Positions 45,015 to 53,150 of a stretch of 64,000 bases of DNA are shown here, in pieces; position 1 is the stretch's first letter, and each line of letters opens with the position of its first letter. The position numbers and the translations under genes were made by a program. The stretch is from Flavobacterium sp. 9 (GTDB lineage Bacteria > Bacteroidota > Bacteroidia > Flavobacteriales > Flavobacteriaceae), in assembly GCF_002754195.1 (NCBI RefSeq), contig NZ_PEEU01000001.1:3162001-3226000 (forward strand), in the 5' to 3' direction. Below the pieces are notes generated by a model that was not told the origin of the DNA, ran no database searches, and worked only from the letters and a program-made list of their open reading frames with translations.

Positions 45015-45626
45015 ATGAAATCGATTACAATTAAAGGATCAGAAAGAGAAAGCGTGGGCAAAGTGTCAACTAAAGCCTTACGTAATGCTGGAGCGGTTCC
45101 TTGCGTGTTATACGGAGGAAATCAGGCAGTACACTTCTCAGCAGACGCTGCAGCGTTCAAAAACTTGGTTTACACTCCAAACGCACACACAGTTGTGATT
45201 GAGCTTGGAAAAGGAAAATCATTCAATGCAATTTTGCAAGACATTCAAGTACACCCAGTATCTGACAAAATTTTACACATTGACTTCTTTCAATTATTTG
45301 ATGACAAAGAAATCACTATGGAAGTTCCAGTAAAAATCGTTGGTACATCTAAAGGTGTTCTTGCAGGAGGTGTTTTACGTTTAAACACACGTAAATTAAA
45401 AGTTAAAGCTTTACCTAAAGATCTTCCTGATTTTGTTGAAGCTGACATTACTCCACTTGAAATGGGTAACAAATTATATGTTACTAAAGTTGGAAAACCA
45501 GAGTACAAAGTTATGCACCCAGAGAACACAGTTGTTGCTCAGGTAAGAATCTCTCGTGCTGCTATGAAAGCTGCTCAAGAGGCTGCAAAAGCTGCAAAAG
45601 CTCCTGCAAAAGGAAAGAAAAAATAA
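45015..45626 (+). CDS. rplY: 50S ribosomal protein L25/general stress protein Ctc
   Basis: A 203-residue L25 of the long Ctc/TL5 type: the N-terminal 5S rRNA-binding domain ([35 protein letters not shown]) is followed by the TL5 beta domain ([20 protein letters not shown]) and an Ala/Lys-rich tail. It binds 5S rRNA in the large subunit. It is encoded between prs and pth and followed by a strong terminator. Confidence 0.95.
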   Translation: MKSITIKGSERESVGKVSTKALRNAGAVPCVLYGGNQAVHFSADAAAFKNLVYTPNAHTVVIELGKGKSFNAILQDIQVHPVSDKILHIDFFQLFDDKEITMEVPVKIVGTSKGVLAGGVLRLNTRKLKVKALPKDLPDFVEADITPLEMGNKLYVTKVGKPEYKVMHPENTVVAQVRISRAAMKAAQEAAKAAKAPAKGKKK

Positions 45627-45643
45627 TTTTTTTCACAATCAAT

Positions 45644-45682
45644 AAAAAAAGCCTCAATCTTACGATTGGGGCTTTTTTTTTT
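45644..45682 (+). terminator. Intrinsic terminator of rplY
   Basis: AAAGCCTCAATC / GATTGGGGCTTT stem with a 4-nt loop and a T run of nine or more, about 20 bp after the stop. Confidence 0.9.
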
Positions 45683-45689
45683 GAGGTTC

Positions 45690-45985
45690 TGAGGCGCTGA
45701 GGTACTAAGGTTCTAAGTTTTTTTCTGTTTTTCAGGAGCAGAAACTTTCTGACTTTTCAAGACCAGACGTTCCTGCCATTCACTATATCTTTTCATCCGC
45801 AAAAAAGCGGATAAAAAGGATACCGCTTCTGTCAGGGCTAGCCAGAAGTTTGTTTTTTATAAGTTTCTAAGATACTAAGTTACTGAGATGCTAAGAGAAA
45901 AAGTCTTCAATTTCATTTAGTCTGGTAAAAACGAAAAAAAATAATCCGCATAAATCCATTTAAATCCGCGTCATCCGCGTGCCAT
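45690..45985. repeat. Low-complexity intergenic repeat block before pth
   Basis: The 500-bp gap between rplY and pth has no gene. It contains tandem GAGGTTCTGAGGCGCTGAGG- and TAAGATACTAAGTTACTGAG-type words, a TCAGGGCTAGCC segment resembling one at 11617-11630, and AAATCCGCG repeats near 45945-45985. Confidence 0.5.
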
Positions 45986-46032
45986 TATTTGCAGTTAAAG
46001 CCACGCACAAACCAAATTATCTAATTATCTAA

Positions 46033-46063
46033 TTGCCACATTATCTAATTAATCATACTTTTG
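46033..46063 (+). promoter_or_regulatory. Promoter of pth
   Basis: TTG (46033-46035), 20-nt spacer, TACTTTTG (46056-46063): a full match to the flavobacterial consensus. The in-frame ATG at 46068 is only 4 nt beyond it, so the start at 46128 is favoured. Confidence 0.75.
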
Positions 46064-46127
46064 CCTCATGATAAAATGGATAACAAAACTGTTTTCATCA
46101 ACACAAAAAGAAGAGAACATAGATAAT

Positions 46128-46694
46128 ATGAAGAAATATTTAATCGTAGGACTAGGTAATATTGGTGCCGAATACGTAAATACAAGACATAATATAGGAT
46201 TCAAAGTCCTGGATTTTTTAGCTAGAAAAGAAGGACTTTCATTCGAAACCGTAAAATTGGGTGCTTTGGCAGAATATAAATTTAAAGGAAGAAGTTTTTT
46301 TCTTTTAAAACCAAACACTTACATGAATTTAAGCGGTAAAGCTGTAAAATACTGGATGGACAAAGAAAACATTCCGTTAGAGAATGTTTTAGTTATTACA
46401 GACGATTTAAACCTATCATTCGGTACTATTCGTATCAAGCCAAAAGGTAGCGACGGAGGTCATAACGGACTTAAAAATATCAATTTGGTTTTAAATACGC
46501 AGCAATACACTCGTTTTAGATTTGGTATAAGCGATCAGTTCAAAAAAGGGCAACAAGTAGATTACGTTTTAGGGGATTGGGACGAAGAAGAAAAAGCAAA
46601 ATTACCGGAACGTTTAGAAGTCGCTTCAGAAATTATTAAATCTTTTGGAACGGCAGGATTAGAAAATACAATGACAACCTTTAATGGAAAATAA
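46128..46694 (+). CDS. pth: Peptidyl-tRNA hydrolase
   Basis: A 188-residue Pth from the ATG at 46128. An upstream in-frame ATG at 46068 would add 20 residues with no family match and would lie at the transcription start. Motifs are VGLGNIGAEYVNTRHNIGF with catalytic H21, LKPNTYMNLSGKAV, and KGSDGGHNGLKNI. It recycles peptidyl-tRNAs that drop off ribosomes. Cytoplasmic, monocistronic. Confidence 0.94.
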   Translation: MKKYLIVGLGNIGAEYVNTRHNIGFKVLDFLARKEGLSFETVKLGALAEYKFKGRSFFLLKPNTYMNLSGKAVKYWMDKENIPLENVLVITDDLNLSFGTIRIKPKGSDGGHNGLKNINLVLNTQQYTRFRFGISDQFKKGQQVDYVLGDWDEEEKAKLPERLEVASEIIKSFGTAGLENTMTTFNGK

Positions 46695-46789
46695 AGATTT
46701 ACAGCTATTTAAGTTTTAAAAAATCAAATTATCAGTTAATTAAATCGAATTATAACGAAATAGTATTTTCTATTCCAAAGTTAAATGTC

Positions 46790-46797
46790 TAAATTTG
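46790..46797 (+). promoter_or_regulatory. -7 element of the superoxide dismutase gene
   Basis: Exact TAAATTTG, 35 bp before the ATG. The -33 region lacks an obvious TTG. Confidence 0.55.
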
Positions 46798-46832
46798 GAT
46801 TAAATTATTATAAATCCTAAAATCATAATATC

Positions 46833-47444
46833 ATGGCTTTTGAATTACCACAATTACCTTATGCATATGATGCACTAGAACCACATATTGATGCGCGTAC
46901 AATGGAAATCCATTACACAAAACACCATAATGCATATACTACAAATCTAAACGCAGCAATCGCTGGAACAGATTTAGAAGGAAAAACAATCGAAAACATC
47001 TTAATCAACTTAGATAAATCAAACGCAGCAGTTCGTAACAATGGTGGAGGTTTCTACAACCACAATTTATTCTGGACTGTAATGTCTCCAAACGGTGGTG
47101 GATTACCAACAGGTGATTTATTAGCTGCAATCGAAGCTTCTTTTGGAACTTTTGACGAGTTTAAAGCAAAATTTGCTAAAGCTGGAGCAACACAATTTGG
47201 TTCAGGATGGGCTTGGTTAACAGTACAAAAAGGAGGTAAATTAGAAGTTGTAGGTACTCCAAATCAAGACAATCCATTAATGCCGGAAGTTGCTGGTAAC
47301 GGTGGAACTCCAATCTTAGGAATGGATGTTTGGGAACATGCTTACTATTTAAACTACCAAAACAGAAGACCTGATTATATTGAAGCTTTTTTCAGTGTAA
47401 TTAACTGGACTGAAGTAGCTAGAAGATTTGCTTTAGATAAATAG
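46833..47444 (+). CDS. sodA: Superoxide dismutase (Fe/Mn)
   Basis: A 203-residue Fe/Mn-type superoxide dismutase that converts superoxide to oxygen and hydrogen peroxide. Metal ligands are visible as H27 ([11 protein letters not shown]), H77 (FYNHNLFW), D165 and H169 ([15 protein letters not shown]). There is no signal peptide, so it is cytoplasmic. The choice between Fe and Mn cannot be made with confidence. A strong terminator follows, then the tandem small-RNA-like units. Confidence 0.95.
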   Translation: MAFELPQLPYAYDALEPHIDARTMEIHYTKHHNAYTTNLNAAIAGTDLEGKTIENILINLDKSNAAVRNNGGGFYNHNLFWTVMSPNGGGLPTGDLLAAIEASFGTFDEFKAKFAKAGATQFGSGWAWLTVQKGGKLEVVGTPNQDNPLMPEVAGNGGTPILGMDVWEHAYYLNYQNRRPDYIEAFFSVINWTEVARRFALDK

Positions 47445-47471
47445 TCTAGATAATAGAATAAAGAGTAAAGA

Positions 47472-47511
47472 AAAAAGACGAATGGCCTTGCGGTTATTCG
47501 TCTTTTTTTTG
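47472..47511 (+). terminator. Intrinsic terminator of sodA
   Basis: AAAAGACGAAT / ATTCGTCTTTT stem with a GC-containing loop and a T run. Confidence 0.9.
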
Positions 47512-47615
47512 TTTCTATGTTTTTTTAGAGTCTATTTTCTATATTCTCAGTTCTATCCTCTTTCTCCAGTAATCTTTCTTCTATAATCTTTACTCTTTTC
47601 TCTGCTTAATAAAAA

Positions 47616-47687
47616 TAAAAAAGGCGGAATCTCTTCCACCTTTTTTGCCCCAAATCTACCATAAACTTAACCTACTAATGTTATGGT
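47616..47687 (-). ncRNA. Candidate small RNA, tandem copy A
   Basis: On the minus strand this ~72-nt unit starts with ACCATAA...TTATGGT (7-bp stem with a 16-nt loop holding a GTAGGTTAAG core), followed by a single-stranded GATTTGGGGCAAAA and a 9-bp terminator hairpin AAGGTGGAA-GAGA-TTCCGCCTT with T run. TACATTTA, 4 nt upstream (47692-47699), is a 7/8 match to the -7 element at exactly the same distance as in copy B, but no TTG -33 is present. There is no ORF. Nearly identical to copy B at 47821. Confidence 0.6.
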
Positions 47688-47691
47688 TCAG

Positions 47692-47699
47692 TAAATGTA
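47692..47699 (-). promoter_or_regulatory. Weak -7 element of small RNA copy A
   Basis: TACATTTA on the minus strand, one base from consensus, same spacing to the RNA unit as in copy B. Confidence 0.4.
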
Positions 47700-47820
47700 T
47701 GACAGGTATTTGTATGAAAAAAACTTTTTAGATGAATGGTAAATATATCCGATGAAAGGAATGTATTTTCTTATTAATGGGTATAATTTCTTGTGGTAGA
47801 AATACTTGACTTTATTCCAA

Positions 47821-47892
47821 TAAAAAAGGTGGAATTGCTTCCACCCTTTTTGCCCCAAATCTACCATAAACTTAACCTACTAATGTTATGGT
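47821..47892 (-). ncRNA. Candidate small RNA, tandem copy B
   Basis: The second ~72-nt unit is aligned without gaps to copy A. The 5' stem and the conserved GATTTGGGGC linker are unchanged. The terminator hairpin differs but stays paired (GGTGGAA-GCAA-TTCCACC), including a U-G to U-A change, which supports selection on structure. A full consensus promoter (47897-47927) places transcription start at or next to the first base of the unit. It does not resemble a tRNA or a protein. Comparison with Rfam families such as Flavo-1 has not been made. Confidence 0.65.
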
Positions 47893-47896
47893 ATTT

Positions 47897-47927
47897 CAAA
47901 AGTATTGTAGCTTTTCATTTTTACCAA
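47897..47927 (-). promoter_or_regulatory. Promoter of small RNA copy B
   Basis: On the minus strand: TTG (47925-47927), 20-nt spacer, TACTTTTG (47897-47904). Same spacing and same -7 sequence as the pth promoter. Confidence 0.7.
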
Positions 47928-47992
47928 ACAAACAGGATGAACGGCAAAAAAAACCGATGAAATGCACAAATTAACCTTTTGTTAATATATTT

Positions 47993-49891
47993 TTAATACG
48001 CTCTAGCGTCTTTTCCTTCATAAAAATTCATGAAAGCTCTGTTTACAACACGATTTCCTCCAGGAGTTGGATAGTCACCTGTAAAGTACCAATCACCAAG
48101 ATTTTTCGGACATGCAACATGTAAATCTTCTACTTTTTGGAAAATGATTTTTACTTCGGCATTAATTTCCGGAGAGCTTAACATTTCAGCAATTTTAGCT
48201 GAAATTTCTTCTGGAGTAAATTGATCGTAAATTGCAGTAACATAATTCACAACATCACTATCGATATAGTTTTCTTGTGCTTTACATTTTGCATAAACTT
48301 CATCTACTATATGATATAAGTTTCTTTCTTTTAATAAAGCCAAAGCTGCTCTAAAAGCAACAAGACCTTCAAGTTTTGCCATATCAATTCCGTAGCAATC
48401 AGGATAACGAATTTGTGGAGCCGATGAAACGATTACGATACGTTTAGGTTTTAAACGATCCATCATTTTTATGATACTCATTTTTAGCGTTGTGCCACGA
48501 ACAATACTGTCATCAATAATCACAAGATTGTCAGTTGGTTTGATTACTCCGTAAGTAACATCGTAAACGTGAGCTACTAAATCGTCGCGGCTACTATCCT
48601 CTGTAATAAAAGTTCTAAGTTTAGCATCTTTAATAGCAACTTTCTCCGTACGGATTTTTACAGCTAATAATTCCTGTAAAGTTTCGGCAGTAAGTGTGTT
48701 TCTGTTAGCTAAAATATAATTGTTTTTTCTCTGATTCAAAAAATCCTGAGCAGCTTCAACTAAACCATAGAATGAAGTTTCTGCAGTATTCGGGATATAA
48801 GAGAAAACAGTATTATCAGTATCGCTGTCAATTGATTCAAGAACAGCAGGTAAAATTAATTTACCTAAGTTTTTACGTTCCTGATAGATTTCAGCATCAC
48901 TTCCTCTAGAGAAATAAATTCTTTCGAAAGAACATGCTTTTTTAACTGTTGGTTCTAAGATTTGTTCCATAGAAACTTTTCCGCTTTTCTTGATAATCAA
49001 AGCGTTTCCAGGTTCGATTTCCTGAACACTTTCAAAAGGTACATTAAATACAGTTTGAATAACAGGTCTTTCTGAAGCTACAACGACAACTTCGTCATCT
49101 TGGTAAAAGTAAGCTGGACGAATTCCTGCAGGATCTCTAAAAACGAAAGCATCACCGTGACCAAGTAAACCAGCCATTGCATAACCTCCGTCTAAGTTTT
49201 TAGCAGAACGAGTTAATATTTTTGCAATATCCAATCGGTCAGCAATTACCGGAGAAGCTTCTCTTTTAGAATAACCTTCGGCTTTACAATCTTGGTAAAG
49301 TTGCATTACTTCTTTGTCTAAGAAGTGACCAATTTTTTCCATAACTGTAACAGTATCTGCCATTTCTTTTGGATGTTGTCCAAGTTCAACCAGATTTTCG
49401 AAAAGTTCTTTAACATTAGTCATATTAAAGTTACCCGCCAAAATAAGGTTACGGTGCATCCAGTTACTTTGACGTAAAAATGGGTGTACACTTTCGATGC
49501 TGTTTTTTCCGAAAGTTCCGTAACGAACGTGTCCTAAAAATAATTCACCAACATATGGAATTTCTGATTTTATTTTTTGAACATCATCAGCAATCTCAGG
49601 TTTTGAAGCCAATTCTTCACTAATTCGCTCATTGATTTGTTTAAAAACGTCTTGTATAGGCTGTGCATGATTCGAACGAACTCTGCTTATGTAGCGTTGT
49701 CCTGGCTCAACATCAAGTTTAATGCTTGCAAAACCGGCACCATCCTGACCACGGTTGTGTTGCTTTTCCATCATTAGATACATTTTTTGTATCCCGTAAA
49801 AAGCAGTTCCGTATTTTTCTTTGTAATATTCAAGCGGTTTAAGAAGTCTAACTAAGGCTATACCACATTCGTGTTTTAAAGCGTCGCTCAT
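47993..49891 (-). CDS. PurF-like amidophosphoribosyltransferase (long form)
   Basis: A 632-residue class II glutamine amidotransferase fused to a phosphoribosyltransferase domain. The N-terminal nucleophile would be Cys9 after removal of a short propeptide (HECGIALVRL); HNRGQDGAG and GHVRYGTFG follow. The PRPP-binding loop is VIIDDSIVRGTTL. It is about 125 residues longer than E. coli PurF (505), with extra sequence around 85-110 and at the C-terminus (FQKVEDLHVACPKNLGDWYFTGDYPTPGG). It either makes phosphoribosylamine for purine synthesis or is the Bacteroidota-specific paralogue. It lies downstream of a PfkB-type kinase gene, with a terminator in between. Confidence 0.85.
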   Translation of the reverse strand: MSDALKHECGIALVRLLKPLEYYKEKYGTAFYGIQKMYLMMEKQHNRGQDGAGFASIKLDVEPGQRYISRVRSNHAQPIQDVFKQINERISEELASKPEIADDVQKIKSEIPYVGELFLGHVRYGTFGKNSIESVHPFLRQSNWMHRNLILAGNFNMTNVKELFENLVELGQHPKEMADTVTVMEKIGHFLDKEVMQLYQDCKAEGYSKREASPVIADRLDIAKILTRSAKNLDGGYAMAGLLGHGDAFVFRDPAGIRPAYFYQDDEVVVVASERPVIQTVFNVPFESVQEIEPGNALIIKKSGKVSMEQILEPTVKKACSFERIYFSRGSDAEIYQERKNLGKLILPAVLESIDSDTDNTVFSYIPNTAETSFYGLVEAAQDFLNQRKNNYILANRNTLTAETLQELLAVKIRTEKVAIKDAKLRTFITEDSSRDDLVAHVYDVTYGVIKPTDNLVIIDDSIVRGTTLKMSIIKMMDRLKPKRIVIVSSAPQIRYPDCYGIDMAKLEGLVAFRAALALLKERNLYHIVDEVYAKCKAQENYIDSDVVNYVTAIYDQFTPEEISAKIAEMLSSPEINAEVKIIFQKVEDLHVACPKNLGDWYFTGDYPTPGGNRVVNRAFMNFYEGKDARAY

Positions 49892-49937
49892 TGTGTTTTG
49901 TATTTTGTGTTGTTGTAAGTTGTGTGTATTAACGTAA

Positions 49938-49966
49938 TAAAAAAGCCCCGTTATTAGCGAGGCTTT
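49938..49966 (-). terminator. Terminator between the PfkB kinase and PurF-like genes
   Basis: On the minus strand AAAGCCTCG / CGGGGCTTT with a 7-nt loop and T run, just before the PurF-like start. It may partly uncouple the two genes. Confidence 0.75.
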
Positions 49967-49972
49967 CGGGCA

Positions 49973-50896
49973 TTATATTTCTATGTCAAACTGAGTTAAC
50001 GACTTAAATTGTTGTAATCGAATCGCTACTTCTGCTTTGCTTAATGTTTCCATCCTTTCGGTTCCAAATTTCTCCACACAAAATGAAGCTAAATTAGATC
50101 CGTAGATAATTGCGTTTTTCATGTTACCAAACGAAATGTTTTCGCTTTGTGCAATGAATCCTGAAAAACCACCTGCAAAAGTGTCTCCTGCTCCTGTTGG
50201 ATCAAAAACATCTTCTAATGGTAAAGCAGGTGCAAAGAAAACTTCTCTATTGTGGAATAAAAGCGCTCCATGTTCTCCTTTTTTGATCACCACATATTTT
50301 GGTCCCAATTCCTGGATTTTGTTTGCTGCTTTTACTAATGAATATTCTCCTGAAAGTTGTCTTGCTTCTTCGTCATTGATTGTAATAACGTCTACACGTT
50401 TAATAACGTCCAATAATTCAGGAAGAGCGCAATCCATCCAAAAGTTCATAGTGTCTAAAACTACTAATTTTGGTTTTTTCTCCATTTGATCCAAAACACT
50501 GCTTTGTACTAACGGATGTAAGTTTCCTAACATCACAACATCAGCATCTTTATAGTTTTGAGGAACTTTTGGTTGAAAATCAGCCAAAACGTTTAATTCA
50601 GTTACAAGAGTGTCTCTAGAATTTAAATCGTTGTGGTATAAACCGCTCCAGAAAAAGGTTTTTCCTCCTTTTACAATTTCGATACCAGAGATATCAATAT
50701 TTCTTGAAGTTAAAAGATCTAAATGTTCTTGTGGAAAATCGTCGCCAACTACAGAAACGATGGCCGATTGTAAGTTAAAAAACGATGCTGATAAACCAAT
50801 GTATGTCGCAGCACCACCTAATATTTTATCTGTTTTTCCGAAAGGAGTTTCAATCGCGTCGAAAGCAACCGTTCCAACAATCAATAATTTATTCAT
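49973..50896 (-). CDS. PfkB-family sugar/nucleoside kinase
   Basis: A 307-residue PfkB (ribokinase-fold) kinase. An N-terminal GGAATYIGLSASFF substrate motif and the C-terminal signature DPTGAGDTFAGGFSGFIA with the catalytic Asp are present. It phosphorylates a sugar or nucleoside at the expense of ATP; the substrate is not evident. Its position directly upstream of an amidophosphoribosyltransferase suggests nucleoside or ribose metabolism, for example ribose or inosine/guanosine phosphorylation feeding PRPP or purine pools. This is inference from context. Confidence 0.85.
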   Translation of the reverse strand: MNKLLIVGTVAFDAIETPFGKTDKILGGAATYIGLSASFFNLQSAIVSVVGDDFPQEHLDLLTSRNIDISGIEIVKGGKTFFWSGLYHNDLNSRDTLVTELNVLADFQPKVPQNYKDADVVMLGNLHPLVQSSVLDQMEKKPKLVVLDTMNFWMDCALPELLDVIKRVDVITINDEEARQLSGEYSLVKAANKIQELGPKYVVIKKGEHGALLFHNREVFFAPALPLEDVFDPTGAGDTFAGGFSGFIAQSENISFGNMKNAIIYGSNLASFCVEKFGTERMETLSKAEVAIRLQQFKSLTQFDIEI

Positions 50897-50919
50897 TTTA
50901 TGAATTTCGAATTAGGGTG

Positions 50920-50950
50920 CAAAGATACTTCATAAGTTACAATATTGCAA
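50920..50950 (-). promoter_or_regulatory. Promoter of the PfkB kinase gene
   Basis: On the minus strand TTG (50948-50950), 20-nt spacer, TATCTTTG (50920-50927), 23 bp before the ATG. Full consensus match. Confidence 0.75.
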
Positions 50951-51086
50951 CGGTTTAGGTTCTCAAAATTTTCATAAAAAAAGAATATCGATTTCGGGGC
51001 TAAAACTATTGTAAATGAATGATTTGGATTTGATTGTTCAGAGTGCTTAAAATATGTTTTTTGGATTTAAAATACAATAATTATTT

Positions 51087-51120
51087 TTGAAAAAAGTGCT
51101 GAAGATTTTAGTTAGATTTG
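51087..51120 (+). promoter_or_regulatory. Promoter of the 51142 lipoprotein gene
   Basis: TTG (51087-51089), 23-nt spacer, TAGATTTG (51113-51120), 21 bp before the ATG. Confidence 0.6.
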
Positions 51121-51141
51121 TTTTAATCTCAAAATCTGATC

Positions 51142-51711
51142 ATGAAGAAAATCCTTACCTTATTATTATTGTTTTCTTTTTTGATTTCCTGTGAAAGAAA
51201 AGAACCAAACTTTTCTAAAGAAATGATTGAGAAGTTAGCTGATTTTGGTAATAGGGAAGATGGAATTGTAGTGCCTTCTCCTTATTCATTTTTAGATTTA
51301 TACATTCGATTAAATGAAAGTGAAATTTTTATTACGAATCAGGAATATTTATATCATTCTTATAAGCGCTATTACTCAGCGAAATATAAATCTTTTAAAG
51401 AATTTTTAGAAACTGTTTTGAATAAAGATTATGTATTTGATAAATCGAATCCAAAAATAATGCTTGCAAAATTTTTTAAATTAAATCAAAAAGTAGAAAA
51501 GGAATATACTCAATTAGGATTCGAAAAATTTCTAAAAAAATATTCTCAACCATCACATAAAAAAGGAGAATTTGAACTTAAAAAAGCAATTATAGAATCT
51601 GATGAATATTCTACAATAAGTTATTTATTGTATTTAAACCAATATGATATTAGTTTTGATGATATACATGTTAGGTATTCTATAGTTAAAAGAGAAGATT
51701 CTTTTAAATAA
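51142..51711 (+). CDS. Hypothetical lipoprotein
   Basis: A 189-residue protein with a clear lipoprotein signal (lipobox FLISC, Cys17). The mature part is rich in Lys, Glu, Tyr and Phe, mostly helical in appearance, with no recognised domain. It starts a short distance after a consensus promoter and ends 2 bp before the convergent stop of the anti-sigma-like gene. Function unknown. Probably surface or periplasmic. Confidence 0.75.
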   Translation: MKKILTLLLLFSFLISCERKEPNFSKEMIEKLADFGNREDGIVVPSPYSFLDLYIRLNESEIFITNQEYLYHSYKRYYSAKYKSFKEFLETVLNKDYVFDKSNPKIMLAKFFKLNQKVEKEYTQLGFEKFLKKYSQPSHKKGEFELKKAIIESDEYSTISYLLYLNQYDISFDDIHVRYSIVKREDSFK

Positions 51712-51713
51712 TT

Positions 51714-52109
51714 CTACAACTGATACTTCTTGTCAAAATAGTTTTTCAAAACACCAATCTGAATCAAAATCATAAACGGAACTATTAACAGCGCATACAT
51801 GATATTCTTAGAAAAATGAATTCCTGAAAATAGGGCAGAAGCTTTATCTGAGTATGTTTTGTCTATTCCGAAATTAGAAATACCATTATTTGAATAAATT
51901 GAATAAGCAGTTAAAGCAATTAAACTTATACCAATAAATATCCAGGTTGTTTTAGAGATTAAAGGCTTGTAAGCTTTGATTTTGCTTTTCTCAGCGACTA
52001 AAACCTGAGACATTATTTTTGAAGTAAAGTCAATAGATGGTGATTCCAAAGTGTTTTCGGACATCATTTTATCAATAAGATTTTCTATATTTTTATCGCT
52101 CTCTTTCAT
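51714..52109 (-). CDS. Small membrane protein, possible anti-sigma factor
   Basis: A 131-residue protein with a ~60-residue cytoplasmic N-terminus (MKESDKNIENLIDKMMSENTLESPSIDFTSKIM), a first membrane helix (TTWIFIGISLIALTAYSIY) and a second near the C-terminus (IMYALLIVPFMILIQIGVL). It overlaps the preceding ECF sigma gene by 17 bp, the usual arrangement for a sigma factor and its membrane-bound regulator. No classic zinc-binding HxxxCxxC motif is visible, so anti-sigma function is inferred from position and topology. Confidence 0.65.
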   Translation of the reverse strand: MKESDKNIENLIDKMMSENTLESPSIDFTSKIMSQVLVAEKSKIKAYKPLISKTTWIFIGISLIALTAYSIYSNNGISNFGIDKTYSDKASALFSGIHFSKNIMYALLIVPFMILIQIGVLKNYFDKKYQL

Positions 52110-52680
52110 AACACGCTACTATTTCTGGTTCTAATTGCTTTTTCAAAATTACAGCTAATTTTTGTCGGCTCCTAAATAATTTAACCTTGACATTATTAGC
52201 ATTAATACTCATGATTTTTCCGATTTCTTCTAAACTCTGATCTTCAAAATAAAATAAAGTCAGCAGGAAATTTTCTTCACTTGGCAATAAATTCAAACAA
52301 TTCTGAATGGTCTGTTTTCGTTCTTTATCTTCCAGAGCACTCAAAGCATTGTCCATCGTTTTAATTAAATGTGCCGAAAAATCATCTATTGATATATTAA
52401 GGTCTTCTTTTTTATTTTTTTTCAGATTATCTAAACAGGTATTGTAAGCTATTTTATAAATCCAGGTCGAAAATTTAGAATCACCTTTAAACTTTCCCAA
52501 AGAATTGTAAACTTTGATAAAAGTATCTTGTGCAACTTCTTCGGCTTCTTCTTTGTTCTTGATCATTTTGAGTGCCAATGTATAGATCATATTTTTATAA
52601 CGATCAACCAGCACGGCAAACGCATTGGTTTCTCCTTGCAAAATTTTATCGATATAATGTTGATCGCTTATTGTACTCAT
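52093..52680 (-). CDS. ECF-type RNA polymerase sigma factor
   Basis: A 195-residue ECF (group 4) sigma factor. Region 2 is seen in FAVLVDRYKNMIYTLALKMIKNKEEAEEVAQDTFIKVYNSLGKFKGDSKFSTWIYKIAYNTCLD, and region 4 in LLTLFYFEDQSLEEIGKIMSINANNVKVKLFRSRQKLAVIL. No region 3 is present, as expected. It is translationally coupled to a membrane protein, suggesting response to an envelope signal. Target promoters are unknown. Confidence 0.92.
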   Translation of the reverse strand: MSTISDQHYIDKILQGETNAFAVLVDRYKNMIYTLALKMIKNKEEAEEVAQDTFIKVYNSLGKFKGDSKFSTWIYKIAYNTCLDNLKKNKKEDLNISIDDFSAHLIKTMDNALSALEDKERKQTIQNCLNLLPSEENFLLTLFYFEDQSLEEIGKIMSINANNVKVKLFRSRQKLAVILKKQLEPEIVACYERER

Positions 52681-52796
52681 ATTGTATAGGACGACAGTTA
52701 CTCTAGTTAGGTTACAAGTATTTGAAAATAAATTTAAAATTTTTAAATTCCAATATATAATAGGTATAGATCTTTGTCAAAGTTTAACCACAAAAT

Positions 52797-52898
52797 TGTC
52801 ATTTCGACGAAGGAGAAATCTTCGCAAGTAACTCTACAATCATAATCGACAATCTTTGTCGAGCTTCTCGCGAAGATTTCTCCTTCGTCGAAATGACA
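52797..52898. repeat. Long palindromic intergenic repeat, copy 2 (29-bp perfect arms)
   Basis: Arms at 52797-52825 and 52870-52898 are exact reverse complements over 29 bp (starting TGTCATTTCGACGAAGGAG). They enclose 44 nt with a nested stem (CGACAATCTTTGTCG). Copy 1 is at 11648-11746. The rest of the 470-bp gap (52681-53150) has no clear gene. Confidence 0.9.
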
Positions 52899-53150
52899 AA
52901 AATGCGCAAACCAATTTTAAAACCGAGCTTTTATCAAAGTTTCTTACAGTCTTGGTTTTAAATTTTGTCAAGATTTTAGCTTTTTGAAAAAATAATTACA
53001 AACTCAAAATTAACTCATAATCAGTAAGTTTTGGTTCTGAAGTTTCGGGATGGAGCTTAAAATTTGAAATTTTTTCACTTTTGTTGTAACCTCAATTTAA
53101 AAGCTGTCGTCATATGGAGTATCAATCAATTAATTAAAAAATATATCATT

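Noticed and set aside
47614..47892. Simple paired terminators or a two-unit dispersed repeat
   Set aside because: Similarity extends well beyond the terminator hairpins, up to the -7 box spacing, and copy B has a full promoter. Kept as candidate RNAs, with dispersed repeat as the main alternative.
51714..52109. Firm call as a zinc-binding anti-sigma factor
   Set aside because: The position and the two membrane helices fit, but the HxxxCxxC motif is missing, so only a possible anti-sigma role is given.
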